The notes beneath the pieces were generated by a model. That model was given only the letters and a program-made list of their open reading frames with translations, did not search any database and was not told the DNA's origin. From CAVSLM01 sp963728895 (lineage in GTDB: Bacteria > Pseudomonadota > Gammaproteobacteria > JBBQDK01), in assembly GCA_963728895.1 (NCBI GenBank), contig CAVSLM010000006.1, positions 91,907 through 155,906 of the forward strand: a stretch of 64,000 nt of DNA. The letters run 5' to 3'. A program made the translations under genes and the position numbers. Shown piece by piece: positions 37,401-47,186 of this stretch; position 1 is the stretch's first letter; each line of letters begins with the position of its first letter.

Positions 37401-37922
37401 ACCGAGGGGCGGCTGTTGTTCGCCGGACCGCTGCAGAATCCCCAGGTGGACGTGAAGGCGGAGCGCACCGTCGGCGACGTCACGGCGGGGCTGCGCGTCA
37501 GCGGCACACTGCGCAAACCGCAGGTTTCGGTGTATTCCAATCCCACCATGGACCAGGGAGAGGCATTGGCCTATCTGCTGCTCGGACGCCCCCTCAACCA
37601 GGCGACCGGCAGCCAGGGTCAGCTGCTGCAGAAAGCGGTGACCTCACTCGGACTCTCCGGCGGTGAGCTGCTGGCCAAGAAGATCGGCGGCGCCCTGGGG
37701 GTCGAAGACGTGGAGGTGCAGACCGGCGAGACCACCACCGACGCCAGCCTCGTCGTGGGCAAATATCTTTCGCCCAAGCTCTACGTGAGCTACGGGCTCG
37801 GTCTGTTCTCGCCGAACAATGTGCTGCGCCTGCGCTACAAGATCAACCACAAGCTGTCGGTGCAGGCCGAGAGCGGTTCGCAGGCGGGTGCGGATCTGCT
37901 CTACACTTTTGAGTACGACTGA
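34446..37922 (+). CDS. tamB: Translocation and assembly module protein TamB (AsmA-like)
   Basis: 1158-residue inner-membrane-anchored, periplasm-spanning beta-sheet protein of the AsmA-like family. An N-terminal transmembrane anchor (about residues 3-25) is followed by roughly a thousand residues of repetitive beta structure. The C-terminal TamB (DUF490) domain carries SVYSNPTMDQGEALAYLLLG, then LSPKLYVSYGLGLFSPNN and the final LLYTFEYD beta signature. Length is near the E. coli value of about 1260. GTG start overlapping the tamA stop, the usual tamAB operon. Members are implicated in phospholipid transport to the outer membrane. Confidence 0.93.
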   Translation: MKYVIGVVLALLVLLGAVLGGLALALGTQAGTRWLIAQLAQRSAALDVGSVQGTLLGTLRLQDVSYHGSGTQIDIQRLSLQWRPRRLLGRELYVDSLHAAGMVYRHQPGSQPSTTPWWELPAIALPITVHLEEAVLQNVRLVQGETTLEVERAELGADLDREQLRVARLELSVAQAHAHAALAGTLGLGSAHPLDVQLQWRAQPDPDLPPLQGHGTLKGPLQHLQLVHALTQPVAVSTQGDVRFEPAGPVLDLSGHWKQLHWPLQQNPQWFSEAGGYHIAGTTADYRLMLQGELTGETIPPVELQLQAQGTPDQIRVQELTLNGLGGSATVTGQVNWGQGLQWQAQLLAHDLDPGRQWSEWSGRLHLDLQTSGTFPKGGTLSDLRARVNLRALDGVLRGYPVSGQGDLQAQRGTYHIAALQLSAADASLRASGEIGQRWDLQWSLKAPNLAKLLPAAAGGLACEGHITGARETPAVLASISAARLAFAGRTVAQIDARMRIDLAERSASELHLQLHGIDLGPREIELVSLEGSGRVQAHNLILRVRSTLANLAVRVAGGWANEGWSGKLLQADIAETAAGTWKLRAPAALSAGRDSARLAQACWNHRAASACVSGDWQRQGPWHADAQLQNLALAQFTKALPNVRVQGALNGTASASGQGEALSAELDLTPTAGVVRYRREDGDTLAVAYDHGEVSARLRDNELTASAAMRLGKTGSVQAELQVQPLGPETPLAQSHLTGKAHAELTELGLVSAFVPVVAETRGELHADLTLGGSVAQPTLAGEALLSNASVQVPQLGTEVKNIRLAARGRGAQRIELQGSMESGSGTIDLNGEWRLDPAAGLPLQLSVRGQHFLLIDLPDTRVFVSPDLQLALQGHDVAVSGTLLIPEADIRVKELPPSAVQVSEDMVIVDAPQTEQAPPSRWNIRSDVTLKLGDKVHFQGFNLSARVTGQLRVVERPGQPAEAQGQLNIVGGVYKAYGQEINITEGRLLFAGPLQNPQVDVKAERTVGDVTAGLRVSGTLRKPQVSVYSNPTMDQGEALAYLLLGRPLNQATGSQGQLLQKAVTSLGLSGGELLAKKIGGALGVEDVEVQTGETTTDASLVVGKYLSPKLYVSYGLGLFSPNNVLRLRYKINHKLSVQAESGSQAGADLLYTFEYD

Positions 37923-38004
37923 TCGCAGCGGGCCGTGTACCCGTCCACAAGCCATTGCCTCGCGCAGCTTGCACGCGGTACACTACCTGTCCTTAAGGAC
38001 TCCC

Positions 38005-38032
38005 ATAAACCCGCGCCCTGCCGCGGGTTTAT
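38005..38032 (+). terminator. Perfect 11-bp inverted repeat between tamB and ndk
   Basis: ATAAACCCGCG (38005-38015) and CGCGGGTTTAT (38022-38032) are exact inverted repeats with a 6-nt loop. The arms end in TTTAT on both strands, so it may work as a bidirectional Rho-independent terminator after tamB, or as a leader structure of ndk, which starts 55 bp further on. Confidence 0.7.
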
Positions 38033-38087
38033 GTTATCCCGGCGGGCAGCCGTGCAGGGCTCTGCCGCCGCGATCGGAGCAGCGCAC

Positions 38088-38519
38088 ATGGCCATAGAGC
38101 GTACCCTCTCCATCATCAAGCCGGACGCCGTCGCCAAGGACGTCATCGGCGAGATCTACAGCCGCTTCGAAAAGGCGGACCTGCATATCATCGCCGCGAA
38201 GATGCTGCACCTGACCCGCCCCCAGGCCGAGGCCTTCTACGCCGTGCACCGCGAGCTGCCGTTCTACGGCGACCTTGTGAACTTCATGATTTCCGGTCCG
38301 GTGATCGTGCAGGTGCTGGAAGGGGAGGACGCGATCCAGCGCAACCGCGAGATCATGGGTGCCACCGATCCCGGGCAGGCGGCGCCGGGAACCATACGCG
38401 CGCAGTTCGCCAACTCGGTGGAAGAGAACGCGGTCCATGGCTCCGACAGCGCCGAAACGGCTCGCACCGAGATCGGCTTCTTCTTCAGGCCCGAGGAGCT
38501 GTGCGCACGCACACGCTGA
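38088..38519 (+). CDS. ndk: Nucleoside diphosphate kinase
   Basis: Transfers gamma-phosphate from ATP to other NDPs, balancing nucleotide pools. 143 residues, the standard size. MAIERTLSIIKPDAVAKDVIG is the usual start (shown here as MAIERTLSIIKPDAVAK), and the phospho-histidine is H117 in ENAVHGSDS. The longer frame starting at 37935 includes the terminator hairpin and is rejected. rlmN follows 7 bp later, and the ndk-rlmN-pilF-rodZ order is standard in gammaproteobacteria. Confidence 0.97.
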   Translation: MAIERTLSIIKPDAVAKDVIGEIYSRFEKADLHIIAAKMLHLTRPQAEAFYAVHRELPFYGDLVNFMISGPVIVQVLEGEDAIQRNREIMGATDPGQAAPGTIRAQFANSVEENAVHGSDSAETARTEIGFFFRPEELCARTR

Positions 38520-38526
38520 AGCGCCG

Positions 38527-39645
38527 ATGTCCGTAAACGGCGAGCTTTCGACCACTGCTCCGGTCAACCTGCTGGATTTCGATCGAGCCTCGCTCGAGGC
38601 GTTCTTCGTTTCGCTGGGGGAGAAGCCTTTTCGGGCGGCGCAGGTGATGCAGTGGGTACATCAGATCGGCGTGATCGATCCCGACTGCATGACCAATTTG
38701 AGCAAGGTGCTGCGCGCGGAGCTGCGCTTGCGCACAGTGACGCGGGCGCCGGAGATTGCGCTCGATCAGCACTCGCGCGACGGCTCGCACAAGTGGATGC
38801 TGCGCCTCGCCGACGGCAACTGCATCGAGACGGTGTTCATTCCCGAGCGCGGACGCGGCACGCTGTGCATATCCTCGCAGGTCGGTTGCGCGCTCGACTG
38901 CGCATTCTGTTCGACCGCCCAGCAGGGCTTCAACCGCAACCTGAGCGTCGCGGAGATTCTCGGACAGCTGTGGCTTGCCGAGCGCCGGCTCGCTGCCCAG
39001 GGTCTGGAGCGCGCCATCACCAACGTGGTGCTGATGGGCATGGGCGAGCCGTTGCTGAACCTGCAGAATGTGATCCGCGCGCTTTCCGTCATGCAGGACG
39101 ACCTCGCCTACGGCCTGTCAAAGCGACGCATCACGCTCAGCACCGCCGGTGTGGTACCGGCGCTGGATCGTCTTGCCGAAGTCTGCGATGTGAGTCTCGC
39201 AGTGTCCCTGCACGCGCCCGATGACGCGCTGCGTGATCAGCTGGTGCCGCTCAATCGCAAGTATCCCATCGCCGCGCTCATGGCGGCTTGCCGCCGTTAT
39301 CTCGCCGATGGCACGCGCCGCAGGGTCACGTTCGAATACGTGATGCTGGATGGCGTAAACGACAGTGCGTCGCAGGCGCAGGCACTGGTGCGGCTGCTGC
39401 AGGGCATGCCGGCGAAGGTCAATCTCATCCCCTTCAATCCGTTCCCCGCGACGCGCTTTCGGCGCTCCGCACCCGATGCCATCGAGCGCTTTCGTGATAT
39501 CCTCTTGGCCGCCGGACTGACCACTATTACCCGCAAGACACGCGGTGACGATATCGACGCGGCGTGTGGCCAGCTGGTAGGCAAAGTGCAGGATCGCAGC
39601 AGGCGCGTTGCGCGCCGCAGGGCCACGGTTGGAGCCGAAGGATGA
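38527..39645 (+). CDS. rlmN: Dual-specificity RNA methyltransferase RlmN
   Basis: Radical-SAM enzyme that C2-methylates A2503 of 23S rRNA and A37 of some tRNAs. 372 residues. The cluster cysteines are C121, C125 and C128 (CALDCAFC), MGMGEPLLN is the SAM-binding GGEP equivalent, and the methyl-carrying cysteine is in DIDAACGQL near the C-terminus, where E. coli has Cys355. The ATG at 38527 is chosen over longer frames running back into ndk. The TGA overlaps the pilF ATG. Confidence 0.96.
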   Translation: MSVNGELSTTAPVNLLDFDRASLEAFFVSLGEKPFRAAQVMQWVHQIGVIDPDCMTNLSKVLRAELRLRTVTRAPEIALDQHSRDGSHKWMLRLADGNCIETVFIPERGRGTLCISSQVGCALDCAFCSTAQQGFNRNLSVAEILGQLWLAERRLAAQGLERAITNVVLMGMGEPLLNLQNVIRALSVMQDDLAYGLSKRRITLSTAGVVPALDRLAEVCDVSLAVSLHAPDDALRDQLVPLNRKYPIAALMAACRRYLADGTRRRVTFEYVMLDGVNDSASQAQALVRLLQGMPAKVNLIPFNPFPATRFRRSAPDAIERFRDILLAAGLTTITRKTRGDDIDAACGQLVGKVQDRSRRVARRRATVGAEG

Positions 39646-40418
39646 AACCCCCAGTATGGTTGGTTGTCGTTGCGGGCATCCTGATGTTGAGCGGCTGTGC
39701 CACTACGACCAAGGAGGAACCGGCGAGCCAGAACGAGCGCGCTGCACTCATCAATGTTCAGCTTGGCGCCGCCTACATGGAGCAGGGAAAATACGACATC
39801 GCAATGGAAAAGCTGCAGCGCGCCCTGAAGGAAGATCCGAGCCTCGCGAGCGCGCACCACGCCATCGGATATCTCTACGAACATCTCGGTGAGCTCGACG
39901 ACGCATCGAAACACTACCGGCGCGCCGTCAGTCTCGATCCCGACGACTCCAATGCGCACAATACCTACGGCGCCTTCCTGTGCCGCCAGAGGAAATGGAA
40001 GGAGGCGGAGGAACAGTTCGCGCTGGCACTGAAGAATCCGCTCTACAAGTCGCCCGAGGTGGCGTATACCAACGCGGGTATCTGCGAGCTCGGCGTGCCG
40101 GATCTGAAAGCTGCGGAAGGTAACCTGCGTCGCGCGCTGGAGATCGACTCGAACTATCCCAGCGCGCTGTTCGCCATGGCGCAGCTCAGTCTGAGCGCCG
40201 GGCGTTACCTTCCGGCACGGGCCTATCTGGAGCGCTACTTCGGTGTGGCTCCGAAGTCCGCGGGAAGTCTTTGGCTGGGCATACAGGTGGAGCGTGCACT
40301 GGGCAACCGCGACATCGAAGCGAGTTATGAGTTGCTACTGAAGCGCAACTTCCCGGACTCCCAGGAAACGGCATTGCTTTTGGAGTCGGAGCAACATGGG
40401 CAAGGCACTGGAAACTGA
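39642..40418 (+). CDS. pilF: Type IV pilus biogenesis lipoprotein PilF/PilW
   Basis: 258-residue outer-membrane lipoprotein with lipobox LSGC (Cys19) and about six TPR repeats (for example NVQLGAAYMEQGKYDIAMEK and AHHAIGYLYEHLGELDDASK). PilF helps assemble the PilQ secretin of type IV pili. Its presence alongside the FimX-like gene implies that this organism makes type IV pili, although no pilin or motor gene is in the window. Start overlaps the rlmN stop; its end overlaps rodZ by 23 bp. Confidence 0.92.
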   Translation: MKPPVWLVVVAGILMLSGCATTTKEEPASQNERAALINVQLGAAYMEQGKYDIAMEKLQRALKEDPSLASAHHAIGYLYEHLGELDDASKHYRRAVSLDPDDSNAHNTYGAFLCRQRKWKEAEEQFALALKNPLYKSPEVAYTNAGICELGVPDLKAAEGNLRRALEIDSNYPSALFAMAQLSLSAGRYLPARAYLERYFGVAPKSAGSLWLGIQVERALGNRDIEASYELLLKRNFPDSQETALLLESEQHGQGTGN

Positions 40419-41394
40419 GGGCGTCGAGTCCTCGCTGGAGCGCAGCGGCCGCGGTCCCGGCGCACAGCTACGCGAGGCGCGCGAGGCGCGTCGGCTCGAG
40501 CTGGCGGAAGTGGCCGCGGCGCTGCACATCGAGTCACGTCTGCTGCAGGCGCTGGAGCGGGACGACTTTTCGAGGCTGCCGGAGCCGGTGTTCGTGCGCG
40601 GATATCTGCGCAACTACGCACGCCTGCTGCATGTGCCCGAGCAACCCCTGCTGGACGCCTATCAGCGTTCCGGAGTTGCGGACACCGCACCGCTGACGGT
40701 GCGCGGTCCCATCAGCAACCAGGTTCGCAGCGGTGACCGCCCGGTACGCTGGGTCACCTACGTGATCGTGCTCGGACTGCTGGCGCTGCTCGTGGTGTGG
40801 TCGCGCAACCAAAGCCTGCTTCCGGAACGCGCCTACTCACCGTCGGCGGACACCGAGGAGCGCGAGGCGGCCAGCGCTCAACCTGCGATTGCAGAAGCGG
40901 CGCAGGCGCCCCAGGCTGCGCCCGAAGTCGACGTGGCCCAGACCAAGGCGTCCGTGGCCAACGACCAAATGGATGGCGCGTTCGCTTCGCAGACCGGCGC
41001 CGCAGCCCAGTCCCCGGAGGACCTTGCGCAGACTCAGCCCTCATCTGCGATGCCGCGCACACCGGAGAAGACAGCACTGAGCACGGCCCAAGTCGCCGCG
41101 GCGCCGGAAGCCACGGCAGGTGCCCAGGCCGAGCCTGCAGAGGCGGCGGCACCCGACACGCTGTCGCTCGCGTTCAGCGCCAACTGCTGGACGGAAGTGC
41201 GGGATGCGACCGGCAAGCGCCTCATCTACGATCTGGTCAAGTCCGGGACCGAGCGCGAGGTCTCGGGACAGGCGCCGTTCGAGATGGTGCTCGGCGACAA
41301 CAATGCCGTACGCATCCAGCTCAACGGCGAGTCGTTCAAACAGCCGCACATCTCCGATGGCAGCATCGCACGCTTTCAGGTGGGCGCACGATGA
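40396..41394 (+). CDS. rodZ: Cytoskeletal membrane protein RodZ
   Basis: 332 residues. An N-terminal Cro/HTH_25 domain spans about 22-95 (GAQLREAREARRLELAEVAA, then VFVRGYLRNYARLL). One transmembrane segment lies near 117-136, followed by an Ala/Pro/Gln-rich periplasmic linker (about 150-255), and the C-terminal DUF4115 beta domain (LAFSANCWTEVRDATGKRL). RodZ links MreB to the elongation machinery and controls rod shape. ATG behind GGAG, inside the end of pilF. In most gammaproteobacteria ispG comes next, but it is missing here. Confidence 0.9.
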   Translation: MGKALETEGVESSLERSGRGPGAQLREAREARRLELAEVAAALHIESRLLQALERDDFSRLPEPVFVRGYLRNYARLLHVPEQPLLDAYQRSGVADTAPLTVRGPISNQVRSGDRPVRWVTYVIVLGLLALLVVWSRNQSLLPERAYSPSADTEEREAASAQPAIAEAAQAPQAAPEVDVAQTKASVANDQMDGAFASQTGAAAQSPEDLAQTQPSSAMPRTPEKTALSTAQVAAAPEATAGAQAEPAEAAAPDTLSLAFSANCWTEVRDATGKRLIYDLVKSGTEREVSGQAPFEMVLGDNNAVRIQLNGESFKQPHISDGSIARFQVGAR

Positions 41395-41502
41395 ACGGCA
41401 GGCAGGACCTTCGGCGGGCGGCGAGCGGCGCGCCGCCCCGTCGCCGGGAGGTCCCCGCACGCGCGCCAGATCATCGTCCGGTCCGGCTACCACGGTAGAC
41501 TT

Positions 41503-42817
<1,315 letters not shown>

Positions 42818-42825
<8 letters not shown>

Positions 42826-43465
42826 AGGGTACGTATCCGAAGATGAACAAGTCGAATCGCTGAAGAAATGGTGGAAGGAGAACGGTACCTCCATCATCGT
42901 GGGTGTGGTGCTGGGCCTCTCGATCCTGTTCGGCTGGCGCGGCTGGGTGCAGCACACCCAGAATCGTGCCGCGGCGGCTTCGCTGAAGTTCGAGCAGATG
43001 ATGAATCAGGCGACGACCGGTCATCCCGCGGACGCCATTCGGCTGGGCCAGAACTTAATGGATGAATATGGCTCGACGGTCTATGCGACGCTGGCGGCGC
43101 TGGAGGTGGCGCGCGTGCAGGTGGATCAGGGCAAGCTTGCCGAGGCACGCAAGCCTTTGCAGTGGGCCCTGGGGCACGCCGACCAGCGCGAGCTGCAGCT
43201 CGTCGCGCGCCAGCGACTGGCGGCATTGATGATCGACCAGGGCGATGCCGACGCCGCGCTCGCCCTGCTTGCCGAGGCGCAACAAGCCGACGGGTTCGCC
43301 TCCGCCTACGACGAGCTGCGCGGCGACGCCTGGCGCGCCAAGGGGGACCTGGCGCAGGCGCGCTCGGCCTATCAGAGCGCCTTGGAACACACCGGTCCGG
43401 AAGCGGCGGGCCGTCGTTCCCTGCTGCAGATGAAGCTTGCCGACCTGGGAGTGCAGCCCTCGTGA
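42818..43465 (+). CDS. yfgM: YfgM-like TPR ancillary SecYEG translocon protein
   Basis: 215 residues. The cytosolic N-terminus VSEDEQVESLKKWWKENG is typical, followed by one transmembrane helix (about 21-41) and a TPR-like periplasmic part (LASLAALEV-type helices; ALEVARVQVDQGKLAEARKP). YfgM associates with PpiD at the SecYEG translocon and with periplasmic chaperones. GTG at 42818 after AGAGGA, inside the end of hisS. Its stop overlaps the bamB GTG, keeping the hisS-yfgM-bamB-der order seen in E. coli. Confidence 0.9.
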
Positions 43466-44622
43466 GCCTGACGCGCGTTTCGGTGTTGGTGGCCGCCGCG
43501 CTGCTCGGGGGCTGCAGCCTGTTCGCACGCTGGACTGGGGGAGAGGACAATGCCGAGCCGCCGGCCGAGCTGACTGCGATTGCCTCGCCCCAGGAAGTCA
43601 CCAAAATCTGGTCCGAGCGTGTCGGCAAGGGCGCCGGCAAGCTCTATCTCAAGCTTGCGCCTGGCGTATCGGACGACAGGCTGTACGCCGTCGACCACCG
43701 CGGCTTGATCGTTGCGCTCGATGCCGAGACGGGCAAGACACTCTGGGAGACCCCCAGCAAAGCCCCGATCTCCAGCCCCGTGGAGGCCAACGACGGGTTG
43801 CTTCTCGTCGGCACCAGCGAGGCGACGGTCCTTGCCTTCCACCTCGAGGACGGCAGCCCCGCATGGCAGGCGCCAGTATCCAGCGAAGTGCTGGCGGCGC
43901 CGCGCATCGCCGAAGGGATCGTGGTCGTGCATACCGTCGACGGACGGGTGTTCGGTCTGAATGCCGCGGACGGCAAGCGGCTCTGGGTCTATGACCGCAG
44001 CGTGCCCGTGCTCACCCTGCGCGGAACCGGCGCGCTGCAGCCGGTGCCCGGCGCCGTGGTGGTTGGGTTCGACAGCGGCAAGCTTGCGGCCCTGAGCATG
44101 CGCGACGGCCGCCCGCTCTGGGAGACCAGCATCGCCATTCCCAGCGGACGCTCGGAGCTGGAGCGCATGGTGGATATCGATTCGGCGCCGAAGATCGAGG
44201 GCAGCACCGTCTACGTGGTGACCTACCAGGGTCGCGTGGCCGCCGTCGAGCTGTTCTCGGGTCGTATCCAGTGGGTGCGCGACATGTCGAGCTACGCCGG
44301 TCTCGACGCCGACGGGCGGCGGCTCTATGTCACCGACGACGCCGGACAGGTGTGGGGTCTGGACGAAAACAGCGGCGGCGCGCTGTGGAAGCAGGATCAG
44401 CTGCACGGCCGGGCCCTGACCGGGCCGGTGGTATTCGGCCCCTACGTGGTGGTCGGCGACTACCAGGGCTATCTGCACTGGCTGAGCCGCGACGATGGAC
44501 AGATTGTCGCTCGCAGCCGCGCGGACGACTCGCCGATGCTGGCCACCCCTGTGGTTCATGGCGACACGCTCTACGCCGTGACCCGCGACGGAACGCTGGC
44601 CGCCTTCCGGACCGGCAGCTGA
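43462..44622 (+). CDS. bamB: Outer-membrane assembly lipoprotein BamB
   Basis: 386-residue lipoprotein of the BAM complex. The lipobox is LGGC (Cys18). The mature protein is an eight-bladed propeller with PQQ-like repeats such as DHRGLIVALDAETGKTLWE, VDGRVFGLNAADGKRLWVY and GQVWGLDENSGGALWKQ. BamB scaffolds BamA during outer-membrane protein folding. GTG start coupled to the yfgM stop. Longer frames running back into yfgM are rejected because they lose the signal peptide. Confidence 0.95.
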   Translation: MSLTRVSVLVAAALLGGCSLFARWTGGEDNAEPPAELTAIASPQEVTKIWSERVGKGAGKLYLKLAPGVSDDRLYAVDHRGLIVALDAETGKTLWETPSKAPISSPVEANDGLLLVGTSEATVLAFHLEDGSPAWQAPVSSEVLAAPRIAEGIVVVHTVDGRVFGLNAADGKRLWVYDRSVPVLTLRGTGALQPVPGAVVVGFDSGKLAALSMRDGRPLWETSIAIPSGRSELERMVDIDSAPKIEGSTVYVVTYQGRVAAVELFSGRIQWVRDMSSYAGLDADGRRLYVTDDAGQVWGLDENSGGALWKQDQLHGRALTGPVVFGPYVVVGDYQGYLHWLSRDDGQIVARSRADDSPMLATPVVHGDTLYAVTRDGTLAAFRTGS

Positions 44623-44680
44623 GGACGGTCTGCACCGGCCGGCCCCAGGCCGGCGCCGCGCAACCGGCTCGAGGCCCGCA

Positions 44681-46060
44681 ATGCTTCCCCTGATCGCGTT
44701 GGTGGGCCGCGCCAACGTCGGCAAGTCCACGCTGTTCAATTGCCTGACGCGCTCGCGTGACGCACTGGTCGCCGATCAGCCGGGCCTCACCCGCGATCGC
44801 AAGTATGGCGTGGGCCGGGTCGGTGCGCGGTCCTACCTCGTGGTCGATACCGGCGGGCTGGGTGGCGAGCGCGCCGACATCGCCGGGCTGATGGCGGAGC
44901 AGGCCCTGGTCGCCGTGCGGGAAGCCGACCTGGCGCTGTTGGTGGTCGACGCCCGAGACGGGCTGGTGTCGGAGGACGAGGTGGTTGCCGCGGAGCTGCG
45001 CCGTTGCGGCAAGCCGGTCCAGGTCGTCGTCAACAAGGCGGAAGGCTTGGAGCGTGCGCTCGCCGGCGCGGATTTCCACGCCCTGGGCTTCGGCGCGCCG
45101 CACGTGATTTCGGCGGCACACGGTCGCGGCGTCGTGTCGATGATGGATGCCGTCATGGACGCGCTGCCGCCGGCGACAGAGGAGCCCACCGCAGAGGGCG
45201 GTGCCGCCACGGCCATCCGGGTCGCCGTGATCGGTCGGCCGAACGTCGGCAAGTCCACGCTCATCAACCGCCTGCTGGGCGAGCCCCGGCTGCTCACCAA
45301 TGACCAGCCCGGGACCACACGAGACAGCATCGAAGTGCCTTTCGAGCGCGATGCGCGCCAGTACACGCTGGTTGACACCGCCGGCGTGCGACGGCGCAGC
45401 CGGGTCCGCGACACCGTCGAGAAGTTCAGCATCGTCAAGGCGCTGCAGGCCATCGAAGCGGCTCATGTGGTGGTAATGGTGTTCGATGCGCAAGAAGGCA
45501 TCACGGAACAGGACGCGAGCCTCCTGGGGCTGGTGCTCGACAGCGGCCGCGCGCTGGTGCTGGCGGTGAACAAGTGGGACGGCCTTGCGGGCGAGCAGCG
45601 GGAGACGGTGCGCCGGGAGCTGGAAGTGCGGCTCGGCTTCGTCGACTTCGCCGAGGTCCATTTCATCTCCGCGCTGCACGGCACCGCCGTCGGAACCCTG
45701 CTCGAAGCCGTACCGCGGGCGTACGACTCGGCGACGGCCAGACTTGCCACGCCCGAGCTCACCCGCATTCTCGAGCAGGCGGTCCACGCCCACCCGCCGC
45801 CGCTGGTGCATGGCCGGCGCATCAAGCTGCGCTATGCCCACCAGGGGGGACAGGTCCCACCGCTGGTGATCGTGCACGGTAATCAGACGTCACACGTCCC
45901 CGCCGCCTACACGCGCTATCTCAGCAGCACCTTCCGCAAAGCCTTCCACCTCACCGGCACGCCGCTGCGCGTCGAGTACCGGTCGGGCGCCAACCCGTAT
46001 CACGAGCGCGGATCGCGCAGCGGCCCCCGGCGCGCCGCCAAACGCCGGCGCACGCCGTAG
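44681..46060 (+). CDS. der: Ribosome biogenesis GTPase Der
   Basis: 459 residues with two tandem GTPase domains. Domain 1 has GRANVGKST near 8 and NKAEG near 118; domain 2 has GRPNVGKST near 186, DTAGVRRR and NKWDG near 296. The KH-like C-terminal domain ends the protein (KLRYAHQGGQVPPLVIVHGN). Der (EngA) is needed for 50S subunit maturation. It is the last gene of the hisS-yfgM-bamB-der run. Confidence 0.97.
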   Translation: MLPLIALVGRANVGKSTLFNCLTRSRDALVADQPGLTRDRKYGVGRVGARSYLVVDTGGLGGERADIAGLMAEQALVAVREADLALLVVDARDGLVSEDEVVAAELRRCGKPVQVVVNKAEGLERALAGADFHALGFGAPHVISAAHGRGVVSMMDAVMDALPPATEEPTAEGGAATAIRVAVIGRPNVGKSTLINRLLGEPRLLTNDQPGTTRDSIEVPFERDARQYTLVDTAGVRRRSRVRDTVEKFSIVKALQAIEAAHVVVMVFDAQEGITEQDASLLGLVLDSGRALVLAVNKWDGLAGEQRETVRRELEVRLGFVDFAEVHFISALHGTAVGTLLEAVPRAYDSATARLATPELTRILEQAVHAHPPPLVHGRRIKLRYAHQGGQVPPLVIVHGNQTSHVPAAYTRYLSSTFRKAFHLTGTPLRVEYRSGANPYHERGSRSGPRRAAKRRRTP

Positions 46061-46289
46061 CCTGCGCCGCGGGTTGCACCGGCACGAACAGCCGGTGGTC
46101 GCAGATGTTCGTACCGTAGATGAATGGTGGATCCGCGGCACTTCCAAGAATCGGGTCGGAGACAAACAAGGGGCATTCTCGGGTTTGCACCGCGGAAGAA
46201 ACCATGGTGATCCTTTGTGGGTGCGTCGCTCCCGGCGGCGCGATTGCGGCCCGCAGGCTACCGCAACGATCGGGGGTGCTTTGCTCGCT

Positions 46290-47186
46290 TCAGGGTGTCA
46301 GCAGCAGCGCCGGATTGACCATGTTGCGGTTGAGACTCACGCCCCAGTGCAGATGGGGACCGGTCGCACGCCCGGTCATGCCCACCGCACCGATCACCTC
46401 GCCGCGCTGCACGTGCTGTCCGGGTCTGACGTCCACGCGCTGCAGGTGGCAGTACATGGTGACCAGGCCCTGGCCGTGGTCGATGAACACGGTGTTGCCG
46501 TTGAAGAAGTAATTGCCGACCTCCACGACCTCGCCATCCGCGGGGGCATGCACGGGGCTGCCTTGCGGCGCGGCGATATCCATGCCGCTGTGCGGGCTGC
46601 GCGGCTGGCCGTTGAAGAATCGCCGCCGACCGAAGGAATTGCTCTTCTCGCCTTGGATCGGCAGATCGAGCGCGAGCGTGACGTCCGGCACATCGGTCCA
46701 GCGCGAAAGCGCCGCGTCGCTGCGTTGCTTTTCCCCGCGGATGCGCACCAGATCTTCGCGGGTGGGCTCGACCATACGCTGGTTCTTCAGGGTGATGTGC
46801 TGAACCGCATATTCCTTGTCGTGTACCGAGAACGAAACCTGTGTCGTCGCGTCGGAACCGTTACGCACCCGCAGTGGGTAGTTCCCGGGTTTGGTGCCCA
46901 GCGCGATCCCGACGACCGCCTGCCACTGACCGTCCTGGTTGCGTACCAATACGCGCCGCCCCTGATAATGCGCCACAGGCGCCTGATCGCCTTGCACGTG
47001 CAATGGCACGATGACGATGCCGCCGGGGACCGCGTCTTCATGCGGCGGCATGACCAGGGAATGCCCTGCCAGGGGAACCGAGAGCAGGCCCAGCAGCCCT
47101 GCCAGGAGCCGGCGCAGCTGGGCAGGGAGCGACGAAACACCAGCCCGCTGCATGGCCCGTCCGTCGCTTCGGACCAGCGGTTTCAT
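46290..47186 (-). CDS. M23 family metallopeptidase (LytM domain), secreted
   Basis: 298 residues. A basic N-terminus and hydrophobic segment (about 24-41, LRRLLAGLLGLLSVPLAGHS) suggest export. The N-terminal half is a beta domain (GGIVIVPLHVQGDQAP) like those of YibP-unrelated secreted M23 proteins. The catalytic domain keeps both zinc motifs, HSGMD near 207 and HLHWG near 278, so unlike the NlpD-type protein at 4283-5110 it should be an active endopeptidase. The ATG overlaps the TGA of xseA, implying co-transcription. The 229 bp between it and der hold no credible gene. Confidence 0.88.
   Translation of the reverse strand: MKPLVRSDGRAMQRAGVSSLPAQLRRLLAGLLGLLSVPLAGHSLVMPPHEDAVPGGIVIVPLHVQGDQAPVAHYQGRRVLVRNQDGQWQAVVGIALGTKPGNYPLRVRNGSDATTQVSFSVHDKEYAVQHITLKNQRMVEPTREDLVRIRGEKQRSDAALSRWTDVPDVTLALDLPIQGEKSNSFGRRRFFNGQPRSPHSGMDIAAPQGSPVHAPADGEVVEVGNYFFNGNTVFIDHGQGLVTMYCHLQRVDVRPGQHVQRGEVIGAVGMTGRATGPHLHWGVSLNRNMVNPALLLTP

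Noticed and set aside
41391..41498. A 35-codon frame after rodZ
   Set aside because: Composition is Arg/Pro-rich shadow-like; any resemblance to the IspG N-terminus is too weak to claim.
45951..46205. An 84-codon reverse-strand frame downstream of der
   Set aside because: Overlaps the end of der, has no ribosome site and no recognisable motif.
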